This document shows positions 8,452-16,026 of a DNA stretch of 64,000 bases, piece after piece. The notes under the pieces are model-generated. The model was not told where the DNA came from. It saw only the letters and a program-made list of their open reading frames with translations, and did no database searches. Made by a program: the position numbers and the translations under genes. Within the stretch, counting starts at the first letter, position 1; each line of letters opens with the position of its first letter. This DNA is from Streptomyces sp. WM6386. Lineage in GTDB: Bacteria; Actinomycetota; Actinomycetes; Streptomycetales; Streptomycetaceae. The stretch is from the NCBI RefSeq assembly GCF_000972385.1, contig NZ_JXTE01000013.1:79906-143905 (forward strand), given 5' to 3'.

Positions 8452-10224
8452 ATGGCCTCGCCGTTGGAGAGACCGCTCGACCACCGCTACCGGGGCGAGC
8501 ATCCCGTCCGTACCCTCGCCTACCTGTTCCGTGCCGACCGCAGGCGCCTGGCCGCAGCGGTCGGCATCTTCACGGTCAAGCACAGCCCCGTCTGGCTGCT
8601 GCCGCTGATCACCGCCTCCATCATCGACACCGTCGTCGAGCATCGGGCGATCACCGAACTCTGGCTCAGCACCGGGATCATCCTGCTGATCCTGCTCGTC
8701 AACTACCCCCTGCACATCCTCTACGTCCGTCTCCTGTACGGCAGCGTGCGCCGCATGGGGACCTCCCTGCGCTCCGCTCTCTGCATCCGTATGCAGCAGC
8801 TGTCCATCGGCTACCACTCCCGCGTCAGCGCCGGCGTGCTCCAGGCCAAGGTGGTCCGGGACGTGGAGACCGTCGAGCAGATGGTGCAGCAGACCGCGGA
8901 GACCGGGCTCGGTGCGGGCACCGTGCTCATCGGCGGCCTCGTCATCATCGGCATCCGCACACCGGAGTTCCTGCCGGTCTTCCTCGTCGTGGTCCCCGCC
9001 GCCGCCCTCGTCGTGGCCCGCCTCCGCGCCCGGCTGCGCACCCACAACGAGCACTTCCGCCACGAGGTCGAGACCCTGTCCTCCCGCGTGACCGAGATGA
9101 CCCGTCTCATCCCGGTCACCCGCGCCCACGGCCTGGAGGGCAAGGCGCTGCGGCGCATGGACGGCACCCTGCACCGCCTGCTCACCTCCGGGATGCGCCT
9201 CGACCTCGTCAACGGCCGCTTCGGCTCGCTGGCCTGGGTGGTGCTCAACGTCGTCGGCGTGCTGGTCCTCGCCGGTGCGGCGCTGGTGTCGTACTACGAC
9301 GTCTGGGGTGTCACCGCCGGCGACGTCGTCATGCTCAGCGCCTTCCTGACCACGCTCACCAACTCCACGACCACGTTGGCGGGTCTCGCCCCGGTCATCA
9401 CCAAGGGCCTGGAGTCCGTCCGCTCGATCGGCGAGGTCCTGCAGGCGCCCGAACTGGAGGACAACGAGGGCAAGTCGGAGGTCTCGGAGGTGCGCGGGGC
9501 CGTGGCCTTCGAGCAGGTCGGCCACGTCTACGGGGACGGCGAGCGGCCCGCCGTGCACGACTTCACCCTCTCCGTGCGGCCGGGGGAGACCATCGCCCTC
9601 GTCGGCGCGTCCGGGGCGGGCAAGTCCACCGTCCTCAACCTCGTCATCGGCTTCATCCGCCCGACCTCGGGCCGGCTGCTGCTCGACGGCACCGACATGA
9701 ACACCCTCGACCTGCGCACCTACCGGCGGTTCGTCTCGGTCGTGCCGCAGGAGTCGATCCTCTTCGACGGCACGATCCGCGAGAACGTCGCCTACGGCAT
9801 GGAGGACGAGGCCGACGAGGCGGCGGTGCGCGCGGCGCTGCGGGACGCCAACGCGCTGGAGTTCGTGGAGCAGCTGCCGCAGGGCCTGGACACCCTCGTC
9901 GGCGAGCGTGGCGCCCGGCTGTCCGGTGGCCAGCGACAGCGCCTCGCCATCGCCCGCGCCCTGATCAGGAATCCCAGGGTGCTGGTGCTCGACGAGGCGA
10001 CCTCCGCCCTCGACACCCGCTCCGAGGCCCTGGTGCAGCAGGCGCTCGCCCGGCTGCTGCGCGGACGGACCACGTTCGTGGTGGCCCACCGGCTGTCCAC
10101 CGTGCGCGGCGCCGACCGGATCGTGGTCATGGGCGACGGGCGCGTCCAGGAGATCGGCACGCACGACGAACTCCTGCGCCGGGGAGGGGCGTACACGGCG
10201 CTGCACAGCGGACAGGTCGCCTGA
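8452..10224 (+). CDS. ABC exporter, fused permease and ATPase (half-transporter)
   Basis: 590 residues. The N-terminal type-IV exporter membrane domain (about 40-320) has six predicted helices. The nucleotide-binding domain carries Walker A GASGAGKST (from 385), signature LSGGQ (490-494) and Walker B VLVLDEATSAL (D514, E515). The H-loop lies in VVAHRLSTV. As a half-transporter it must dimerise, and no second half-transporter adjoins, so a homodimer is likely. Cargo is unknown. ATG 8452 follows GGAAGGAA. A palindrome overlaps its ribosome site, and a collapsed reductase gene lies upstream, suggesting it has lost its original operon partners. Confidence 0.9.
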   Translation: MASPLERPLDHRYRGEHPVRTLAYLFRADRRRLAAAVGIFTVKHSPVWLLPLITASIIDTVVEHRAITELWLSTGIILLILLVNYPLHILYVRLLYGSVRRMGTSLRSALCIRMQQLSIGYHSRVSAGVLQAKVVRDVETVEQMVQQTAETGLGAGTVLIGGLVIIGIRTPEFLPVFLVVVPAAALVVARLRARLRTHNEHFRHEVETLSSRVTEMTRLIPVTRAHGLEGKALRRMDGTLHRLLTSGMRLDLVNGRFGSLAWVVLNVVGVLVLAGAALVSYYDVWGVTAGDVVMLSAFLTTLTNSTTTLAGLAPVITKGLESVRSIGEVLQAPELEDNEGKSEVSEVRGAVAFEQVGHVYGDGERPAVHDFTLSVRPGETIALVGASGAGKSTVLNLVIGFIRPTSGRLLLDGTDMNTLDLRTYRRFVSVVPQESILFDGTIRENVAYGMEDEADEAAVRAALRDANALEFVEQLPQGLDTLVGERGARLSGGQRQRLAIARALIRNPRVLVLDEATSALDTRSEALVQQALARLLRGRTTFVVAHRLSTVRGADRIVVMGDGRVQEIGTHDELLRRGGAYTALHSGQVA

Positions 10225-10244
10225 CGGCACCAGCACCCGTCAGG
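10220..10244. terminator. Bidirectional hairpin built over two stop codons
   Basis: CCTGACGG (10220-10227) pairs exactly with CCGTCAGG (10237-10244) around a 9-nt loop. The left arm contains the TGA of the ABC transporter and the right arm contains the stop of the convergent small gene. Confidence 0.65.
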
Positions 10245-10572
10245 CGGCGCTGCTCCGTGGGACGCGGTGCGGGCAGGTCGCGTCGTGCTCGGTGCCGCAG
10301 CTCGTCCACCAGCGTTCGCAGCACGCGGCGTCGAGCTCGGTGCGCACGACCTCGTCGTCGGCACCGGGCCCGACGCCCCGCAGCCGCCGTTCGGTCGACG
10401 GCGCACGCGGCTCGGCCTCGCGCACGACGGCGACCAGGGGGACGAGGCTCGCGGCGGCGAAGAGACCCGCGGCCCACCAGGGGCCGTGCCGGAACTCGTG
10501 GACCGTGGTCAGGGCGAGACCGGAGCTCGTGCTGACGTAGAGCGCGCAGAGCAGGCGCTGGGGGCAGTTCAT
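10240..10572 (-). CDS. Small membrane-associated hypothetical protein (110 aa)
   Basis: ATG start; MNCPQRLLCALYVSTSSG leads into one or two hydrophobic stretches (roughly 7-23 and 32-50). A polar tail follows, rich in charged residues and Cys/Trp (CCERWWTSC, near residues 83-91, and a further C/H pair in TCPH). The paired cysteines could bind metal or form disulfides, but this is a guess. Codon usage is normal for the region and the gene ends in the shared hairpin with the ABC transporter. I do not recognise a named family. Confidence 0.55.
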   Translation of the reverse strand: MNCPQRLLCALYVSTSSGLALTTVHEFRHGPWWAAGLFAAASLVPLVAVVREAEPRAPSTERRLRGVGPGADDEVVRTELDAACCERWWTSCGTEHDATCPHRVPRSSAA

Positions 10573-10757
10573 GGGCGTACACCGTTCGTGCGTCCGTGCT
10601 GAGGGGCTGCCCCCTGTTCAACTGCCCGCGTGCCCGGGGGGAAGCGGGTCGGTGCCGTACCCGCCGAAACGTCACTCCTGTGGGTTTCGCACTGGTGGGA
10701 TTCGAGCGTCAGTCGGGTGCTCGGCGACAGGATCCCGTCAATCGCGAGCCGGAGAGC

Positions 10758-10778
10758 GGGAGATGAGATTGATCTCCC
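10758..10778. promoter_or_regulatory. 7-7-7 inverted repeat upstream of the DUF5133 gene
   Basis: GGGAGAT (10758-10764) and ATCTCCC (10772-10778) are exact complements separated by 7 nt, centred about 55 bp before the GTG of the next gene. It could be an operator or a leader hairpin. The 250 bp between 10573 and 10822 hold no other recognisable feature. Confidence 0.35.
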
Positions 10779-10822
10779 CCTGCCCGGGCACACGCAGCGG
10801 AAAATCGAGAGAGGGGCTCTCC

Positions 10823-11077
10823 GTGCTCGTTCCGGATCCGAAGGTCGTCAGAAAGCTGCTGACGCGGTACGCATCGCTGCGGATCGCCGACGCGGAGCGG
10901 GGCAACCCGGCGACGACAAGGGAGTTGGAGGATGTCAGCTACACACTCTGCGTCATGATGGGCACCACCGGCATCCGCGACGCGGTCGCGAAGGCGGACG
11001 CCCTGCTCCTCGGTGTGGGCCGGACGGCGTCCACGGTGGAGGAACCGGCGCGACGCGGCGGCCTGTTGGCCGTGTGA
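10823..11077 (+). CDS. DUF5133-like small protein
   Basis: 84 residues from GTG 10823, preceded by a GAGAGGGG ribosome site. The longer frame upstream to 10571 has no coding character. The sequence LVPDPKVVRKLLTRYASLR, then TTRELEDVSYTLCVMMGTTG, matches the streptomycete DUF5133 pattern: an N-terminal helix, a central YTLC motif and a variable tail. The function of this family is not known. There is no membrane segment or signal. It is convergent with the GlxA-type regulator. Confidence 0.65.
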   Translation: MLVPDPKVVRKLLTRYASLRIADAERGNPATTRELEDVSYTLCVMMGTTGIRDAVAKADALLLGVGRTASTVEEPARRGGLLAV

Positions 11078-11104
11078 GACCGCGTCGGCACCAGGTCCGC
11101 AGGC

Positions 11105-12076
11105 TCACACGCGCACTGCCGGGGAGCCCGACTTCCCGTGGAAGGCCGAGCGATAGCCCTGCGGACTGGTGCCGACCACCCGGCGGAACCGCTCGCGGAA
11201 CGCGGTCGGTGAACCGAACCCCGCCTGCTGCGCGATCCGTTCGATCGGGTGGTCGCTGTTCTCCAGCAGGTACTGGGCACGCCGCACCCGCGCCCGCAGC
11301 AGCCACTGCAGCGGTGTGGTGCCCGTCTGCTCGCGGAACCGGCGGCCGAACGTCCGCTCGCTCATCCCCGACCGGGTCGCCAGGGCGCCCAGGGTGATCT
11401 CCCGGGCCAGATTGTCCTCGATCCACTCCAGGACCGGTTCGAGCGTCGAGCCGCGGGGCACGGGCGGATGGTCATGGACGATGAACTGGGCCTGTCCGCC
11501 CTCCCGTTCGAGAGGCATGACGGACATCCGGGCCGCGTCCGCGGCGACCGCCGAGCCGAAGTCGCGGCGGATCATGTGCAGGCACAGGTCGAGGCCCGCC
11601 GCGGCACCGGCCGAGGTGAGGATCTGCCCGTTGTCGACATAGAGGACGTCCGGCTCCACCCGTACCTCCGGAAAGCGGCGCGCCAGCTCCTGTGCGGCCA
11701 CCCAGTGCGTGGTGGCGTGCAGCCCGTCCAGCAGCCCGGCCTCGGCCAGCACGAAGGCACCCGCGCACACCGAGGCGATCCGGGTGCCCGCCGCGGCCGC
11801 CTGGCGCAGCGCCTCCAGAACGGGCCCGGGCGTCGGTCCGGCCGCCGGGGAGCAGCCCGGCACGACGACCGTGTCCGCGTCCGCCAGTGCCTCAAGACCG
11901 CGCTCGACGCGCAGCGAGAAGCCGCCGTCGGCCCGTACCTCCGGCGATGCGGCGCACAGCCGGACCCGGTACGCGGGGCGGCCGTCGGGCAGCCGTGTCC
12001 AGTCGAAGACCTGCATGGGCGCCGCCATGTCGAACGGCACCACCTGGTCGAGAGCCAGGATCGCCACGGTGTGCAT
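11105..12076 (-). CDS. GlxA-family transcriptional regulator (DJ-1/PfpI plus AraC HTH)
   Basis: About 323 residues. The N-terminal half is a DJ-1/PfpI-like domain (VAILALDQVVPFDMAAPMQVFD, later SVCAGAFVLAEAGLLDG with a nucleophile-elbow cysteine). The C-terminal third is an AraC-type double helix-turn-helix ending GFGSPTAFRERFRRVVGTSP. ATG 12076 (MHTVAIL) is chosen over GTG 12085, three codons upstream; neither has a clear ribosome site. Such regulators usually activate a divergent or nearby gene in response to small nitrogenous or aldehyde compounds. The divergent neighbour is a small membrane protein at 12256, and inverted copies of a 15-nt motif lie between them. Confidence 0.87.
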   Translation of the reverse strand: MHTVAILALDQVVPFDMAAPMQVFDWTRLPDGRPAYRVRLCAASPEVRADGGFSLRVERGLEALADADTVVVPGCSPAAGPTPGPVLEALRQAAAAGTRIASVCAGAFVLAEAGLLDGLHATTHWVAAQELARRFPEVRVEPDVLYVDNGQILTSAGAAAGLDLCLHMIRRDFGSAVAADAARMSVMPLEREGGQAQFIVHDHPPVPRGSTLEPVLEWIEDNLAREITLGALATRSGMSERTFGRRFREQTGTTPLQWLLRARVRRAQYLLENSDHPIERIAQQAGFGSPTAFRERFRRVVGTSPQGYRSAFHGKSGSPAVRV

Positions 12077-12092
12077 GAACGACACGATAGGC

Positions 12093-12161
12093 GGATTCCC
12101 GCCAGCCCCACCACACCGGGCCGAGGGAAGAGCAGCAGGCCCCCGCGGTTGGCGGGAACCC
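12093..12161. promoter_or_regulatory. Paired inverted 15-nt motif between GlxA regulator and DUF2269-like gene
   Basis: GGATTCCCGCCAGCC (12093-12107) and the reverse complement of 12147-12161 (GGGTTCCCGCCAACC) agree at 13 of 15 positions; the core TTCCCGCCA is identical. Two opposed half-sites about 40 bp apart in a divergent promoter region fit an AraC-type regulator binding both sides. Confidence 0.45.
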
Positions 12162-12255
12162 GTCGGAAGCTGTCGTTTCAGCCTCTGGGCGACCTCGCAC
12201 GGAGATCCCTAGCGTGGGCGGCCGAACACCTCCGAACCACCCTGGACGCCACCCC

Positions 12256-12711
12256 ATGACGAAGTTCCTGCTGTCCCTCCATGTCCTGGCCGCCATCGTC
12301 GCCATCGGCCCCGTGACCGTCGCGGCCAGCATGTTCCCGCCCGCCGTGCGCCGCGCGGACCCCTCCGGGACGGCGGCGGACACCGTCGCCCTGCTGCACC
12401 GCATCTGCCGGGTCTACGCCCGCTTCGGCGTGGCCGTGCCGGTGTTCGGCCTCGCCACCGCCGTCGCGATGGGTGTCCTGGGTGATGCCTGGCTCATCAC
12501 CTCCATCACCCTGACCGCCGTGGCCGCCGGCATCCTGGTCGCCTTCGTACTGCCCCGTCAGGAGGAGCTTCTCGAAGAGCTGGGCGCCCGACAGACGGTC
12601 GAGCGCGCCCACACCGTCCAACTCGCCATGTTCACCGGGATCTTCAACCTGCTGTGGGCCACGGTCACCGTTCTGATGATCGTTCGCCCAGGTTCCACGA
12701 CGGGAGCCTGA
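12256..12711 (+). CDS. DUF2269-like four-helix membrane protein
   Basis: 151 residues, ATG 12256. Hydrophobic segments lie at about 4-26, 52-72, 77-95 and 125-145. The pattern LLSLHVLAAIVAIGPVTVAASMF resembles DUF2269/YitT-sized integral membrane proteins with conserved small residues in the first helix. No catalytic motif is visible. It diverges from the GlxA-type regulator across an intergenic region with paired motifs, so it is the likely target gene. Cargo or role is unknown. Confidence 0.7.
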   Translation: MTKFLLSLHVLAAIVAIGPVTVAASMFPPAVRRADPSGTAADTVALLHRICRVYARFGVAVPVFGLATAVAMGVLGDAWLITSITLTAVAAGILVAFVLPRQEELLEELGARQTVERAHTVQLAMFTGIFNLLWATVTVLMIVRPGSTTGA

Positions 12712-12813
12712 GTCAAGCCGAACGGTGGAATTCACCCCGCAGGGTGCAGGGGCGCCTAGACTCGGCAGCTGCGCCCATACATATGGGCCATGACACGAAA
12801 GGCACGTTGACGG

Positions 12814-13029
12814 GTGTTCCAGGATTCCCCCATCTATGACCGACTCATCGCGGAGCGCGGCGACGTCCCCACTCAGGTTCGCAGGGAGGCCGAGCGAGTC
12901 AGCAGGGAACTGGAGTTCGTCATGCAGCCCCTCCGCTCCATGGACCGCTCCCACTACGGAGAACTGCCCTCCGCGCCGCCCGCCCCGCAGTGGCAGCGGG
13001 CGGCCCTGCCCGGACCCGGGCAGCGGTGA
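12814..13029 (+). CDS. Conserved small hypothetical protein (71 aa)
   Basis: GTG start at 12814. The protein begins MFQDSPIYDRLIAERGDVP and continues with a helical, charged segment and a proline-rich tail. I recall short streptomycete proteins of the same opening (SPIY..L..ERGDVP), which supports it being real. No domain, signal or membrane segment is seen. The stop lies 3 bp before the end of the convergent tgmB gene. Confidence 0.55.
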   Translation: MFQDSPIYDRLIAERGDVPTQVRREAERVSRELEFVMQPLRSMDRSHYGELPSAPPAPQWQRAALPGPGQR

Positions 13030-13032
13030 GGC

Positions 13033-14007
13033 TCAGGGGACCACGGTGTCCCTGCCATTGACGCGCCCCGCACCGTCCGGCACGGGCCGGGCCAGCCACT
13101 CGGCTATCGAGCGGGCGATCGGCTGACCCGTCTCCACCTCGACGAAGCCGAACTGCCCCGACTGATTGCACTCCAGGAACCACCACGTCCCGTCGGCGTC
13201 CTCGGCGAAGTCGAAGGCGCCGTAAGCCAGTTCGGCGTCGCGAACGTATGCACGCACCCCCTCGGCGACCCGTGGCGGGACGTCGGTGGGGCGCCACGGA
13301 GAGGTGGGGGAGGCGAAACGGACGTCCACCTCGTCGTCCTCCGCGGTCGTCTTCCGCGCGGCCAGCATCCGGTCGCCCACCACCGTGAGCCGTATGTCCG
13401 CCCGCTTGGCGACCCGCCGCTGCAGCAGCGTGGGACCGAACGCGACGGCGGAGAAGTCCGTGTCCGGCGTGACCCGGCTGGTCGGCACCGCCCTCGGCGG
13501 GTCCTGCGGATGCGCCCCGGAGACCGGCTTGACCACCAGGTCCGGATAGCGCGCGGAGAACTCGCGGGCGGCCTGCGGAAAGGTCGTGATCAGCGTGGCC
13601 GGCACGGGCAGCCCGCAGCGCTGGGCGTGCCGCAGCTGCCAGGGCTTGTGCCGGGCCCGACGGGAGGCGTCGGGGTGGTTCATCCAGCGCGCCCCCGAAC
13701 TGCGGAGCATCCCGTACAGCGCCTGTGACGACTCCTCGGTCAGCCACCCGGACGGCTCGGCCGCCCGGGTGGCCGCGGTGCCCGGCCGCCGCACCCAGAC
13801 GGACCGCAGCCCGTTGATGCTCACCAGCCGGCCCCCCGACGACAGATGGCCCCGGAAGGCGCCGTGCACGTACTCGCCCGACAGCGCCACCCCCTCGGTC
13901 AGGTCGGCGGGGTCGAGACGGACCACCGGAACCCCCGTCGAATTGAGGTGGACGACCACCATGTCGGCGGTGACATCCGCCTCACAGGTCAGAATCAACA
14001 CGGTCAT
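13033..14007 (-). CDS. tgmB: ATP-grasp peptide ligase of a TgmA/TgmB-type RiPP system
   Basis: 324 residues. The N-terminal pre-ATP-grasp region (MTVLILTCEADVTADMVVVHL) is followed by the ATP-grasp fold with LVVKPVSG (nucleotide-binding lysine) and the metal-binding end GTWWFLECNQSGQFGFVE (E and N ligands). This matches the SAV_5884-type ATP-grasp family that forms ester or amide crosslinks between side chains in small precursor peptides. It follows the precursor gene tgmA by 16 bp on the same strand, so the two are co-transcribed. The third gene often seen with this pair, a methyltransferase (tgmC), is absent on both sides. Confidence 0.85.
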   Translation of the reverse strand: MTVLILTCEADVTADMVVVHLNSTGVPVVRLDPADLTEGVALSGEYVHGAFRGHLSSGGRLVSINGLRSVWVRRPGTAATRAAEPSGWLTEESSQALYGMLRSSGARWMNHPDASRRARHKPWQLRHAQRCGLPVPATLITTFPQAAREFSARYPDLVVKPVSGAHPQDPPRAVPTSRVTPDTDFSAVAFGPTLLQRRVAKRADIRLTVVGDRMLAARKTTAEDDEVDVRFASPTSPWRPTDVPPRVAEGVRAYVRDAELAYGAFDFAEDADGTWWFLECNQSGQFGFVEVETGQPIARSIAEWLARPVPDGAGRVNGRDTVVP

Positions 14008-14023
14008 CAGAGCCTGCCCGTGT

Positions 14024-14215
14024 TCAGTCGTCGAAGTGCGTCTTCGACCCCGCGGTCGAGGTCGTGGTCCCGAACTCTCTCAGCAGCGCGTGGTCGTGGG
14101 CGGCGATCCGCCCGTCCGAGAGCACGTTCAACTGCAGTCCGGTGTCGTAGGCGTACGGAGCGGTGACCTCCGACTCCGCTGCCGGACGTGCGTAGTTGAG
14201 CGCGAACGGTTGCAT
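14024..14215 (-). CDS. tgmA: ATP-grasp-modified RiPP precursor peptide
   Basis: 63 residues, ATG 14215, with GAGGGAGAG as ribosome site. The leader holds the conserved opening MQPFALNYARP, then YAYD (21-24) and LQLNVLSDG. The C-terminal 14 residues, TTTSTAGSKTHFDD (50-63), are rich in Thr/Ser/Lys and end in two Asp, the donor and acceptor residues expected for omega-ester or omega-amide crosslinking. This is the typical layout of putative ATP-grasp-modified RiPP precursors. The modified product and its activity are unknown. No dedicated protease or transporter adjoins it. Confidence 0.85.
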   Translation of the reverse strand: MQPFALNYARPAAESEVTAPYAYDTGLQLNVLSDGRIAAHDHALLREFGTTTSTAGSKTHFDD

Positions 14216-14393
14216 CGTCTCTCCCTCGTGGGTCCTGCGCCGATCCAGCGATGGTCACCTTGCGCCGTCGCTCGGGCCGCCGACTCCCGTCGGCTTCCTG
14301 AGACTTATACGAATCGAACGGGTGATTGGTTTCCTTACGCTGCGTAGTCATGGGCGGTTCATGGTCCGGACAATGGGGGAGACGTGGGCGAAC

Positions 14394-14669
14394 TCAGGCA
14401 GGTTCACTGCCCGAGTGCCTGCGCATCGTGCGCAACGCGAGCAGCAGGACGCCGATGTCGTCGAGGTACACGGGGTCGGGCACCAGGTCGGCCGGCAGGA
14501 AGAAGTACGCGAGAGCTCCCCAGAAGACCCAGCGCGGGCCGGTCGGAAGTCCGGCCTGCCGCAGGCCGCGCCGGGCCCGGACCAGTCGTACGAACACCGC
14601 GACGGCAACGGCGAGGACGGCCGCTGCGAGGAGCACGGCGACAGCGATCCATCGGGTGGTGGTGTCCAA
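14394..14669 (-). CDS. YkvA-family (DUF1232) membrane protein
   Basis: 91 residues from a TTG at 14669 with GGAGG just upstream on the minus strand; the longer frame to 14828 has no ribosome site and reads through non-coding sequence. One hydrophobic segment (about 7-26) leads to the DUF1232 core WVFWGALAYFFLPADLVPD, then LDDIGVLLLALR, characteristic of YkvA. The role of this family is unknown. It is co-directional with tgmA but starts about 180 bp downstream of nothing related; I see no functional tie. Confidence 0.72.
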   Translation of the reverse strand: MDTTTRWIAVAVLLAAAVLAVAVAVFVRLVRARRGLRQAGLPTGPRWVFWGALAYFFLPADLVPDPVYLDDIGVLLLALRTMRRHSGSEPA

Positions 14670-14935
14670 CGGCCCTCCTCGTTCCGGTGCGCCCGCGAAG
14701 GGCGCGCGAATAACCGGATTCCCGCTCGGGGCGCCGGTATTGCCTGCCAGCGTCAAACCGGTGCACTCGAACACCAGTGGGAGTGGCGGGGTGGGGGTGC
14801 CGAAGCGGGAGTCATACCTGTGGCGCACCCGAGTGGCGCCCCCGGCGCGGACGCCCGGTAATGGTCACCGTAAGGTCGCGTGTCGCGCTTCGGGGACGCA
14901 ACAGCGGCCGCATCCCCTCGCTTGGAGAGCCGCGC

Positions 14936-15961
14936 ATGACCACTCGCTCGTCAACCCCGCAGTCGAACGATCCCGCCATACCCGCGACGGAGATCACCGA
15001 CGCCCTGAGCCCGGCGCCCGTCGTCGTCGGGGGGAGCGGTTCGGCCTACGGCGATCCGGTGGACGGCCTGGTGCGTGCCGCCGTGGCCGACCGGCCGCTG
15101 GAAGAGGTGGCCCAGCTCATCACGCTGCTCGAACAGTCCCCCCTGTACGCACGGGCCACGGTCGACGCGCTTCGCGCGGTCGGTGTGAACCGGTCCGTGG
15201 ACGACGTCACCCGGCTGGTCGTCCTGCTCACCCAGCCGCCGCGGGACGTGGCGAGCGCGGACGAGGCGATCCGCGCCGCGGCCGAGACCCGCCCGGTCGA
15301 GGACGTGACCCGGCTGATGGCCCTGCTGCAACAGGCACCGCTCGAGCCGCACTGCGGGCAGGAGGCGGTCAGGGCGGCCGCCACCGGCCGGTCCGTCGAG
15401 GAACTCGTGGAGCTGATCGGCCGACTGGCCCAGGAGCGCAAGGGAGCCCCTCCGCCGCAGACCACGGAAACCGCCGCGCCGACGGACGACGCGGACGACG
15501 CCGACCAGGACCGGAACCCGGCGAACCTCCCCGGCCTCGTGCGCCGCCGGCCCGCCGGACCTCCCCTCCGGCCCGCCCGCCTCACCGCGGTGGCCCTTCT
15601 CCTCTGCGCCGGCGCCCACTTCCCGGTGCACCAGGACGGGGTGTCCCTGCGCCGCTACGGTCTCGTCCTCGGTCTGGCCGGCCTGTGCGTGCTGCTCGGT
15701 CTGCTGGTGGCCGTGCGTCCTTCCGTGCCGGTACTGGCCGGAGCGGTCCTGGTGCCGGCCGCCCTGGCCGCGGCCCAGCTGTACGCGAGCCGCTTCGACT
15801 CGGGCCGGCTGTCCGCAGCCCTCGACCTCACACTCGCACCGGCCTGGATCGCCGGCCTCGCCGCCGTCTGCGCGGCACTCGCGGCGCTGACCGCCCTGGT
15901 CGTCCGGCTGGCCTCGCACACACCGGGGCGGAGCGCGGCGGACCGTCTGCTGGCGGAGTGA
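14936..15961 (+). CDS. Membrane protein with exact 33-residue tandem repeats
   Basis: 341 residues, ATG 14936 with GGAGAG upstream. After a disordered N-terminus, three complete units and one partial begin at R53, R86, R119 and R152, exactly 33 residues apart. Each unit reads R-P/S-hydrophobic-E/D-E/D-V-x-x-L followed by L-L-x-Q-x-P and ends A-x-R-A; the partial copy 40-52 matches the unit end. The repeats look like helical hairpins (a solenoid). A charged linker of about 50 residues then leads to four hydrophobic segments in the last 150 residues. I do not know the family. A cytosolic repeat surface tethered to the membrane suggests a scaffold, which is inference. Confidence 0.75.
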   Translation: MTTRSSTPQSNDPAIPATEITDALSPAPVVVGGSGSAYGDPVDGLVRAAVADRPLEEVAQLITLLEQSPLYARATVDALRAVGVNRSVDDVTRLVVLLTQPPRDVASADEAIRAAAETRPVEDVTRLMALLQQAPLEPHCGQEAVRAAATGRSVEELVELIGRLAQERKGAPPPQTTETAAPTDDADDADQDRNPANLPGLVRRRPAGPPLRPARLTAVALLLCAGAHFPVHQDGVSLRRYGLVLGLAGLCVLLGLLVAVRPSVPVLAGAVLVPAALAAAQLYASRFDSGRLSAALDLTLAPAWIAGLAAVCAALAALTALVVRLASHTPGRSAADRLLAE

Positions 15962-16026
15962 TCGCGCGGCGGGCGCCGCGGCCGACGGTGACCGGACTGC
16001 CGTCGTGACCCCAGCGTCCGCGGCAG

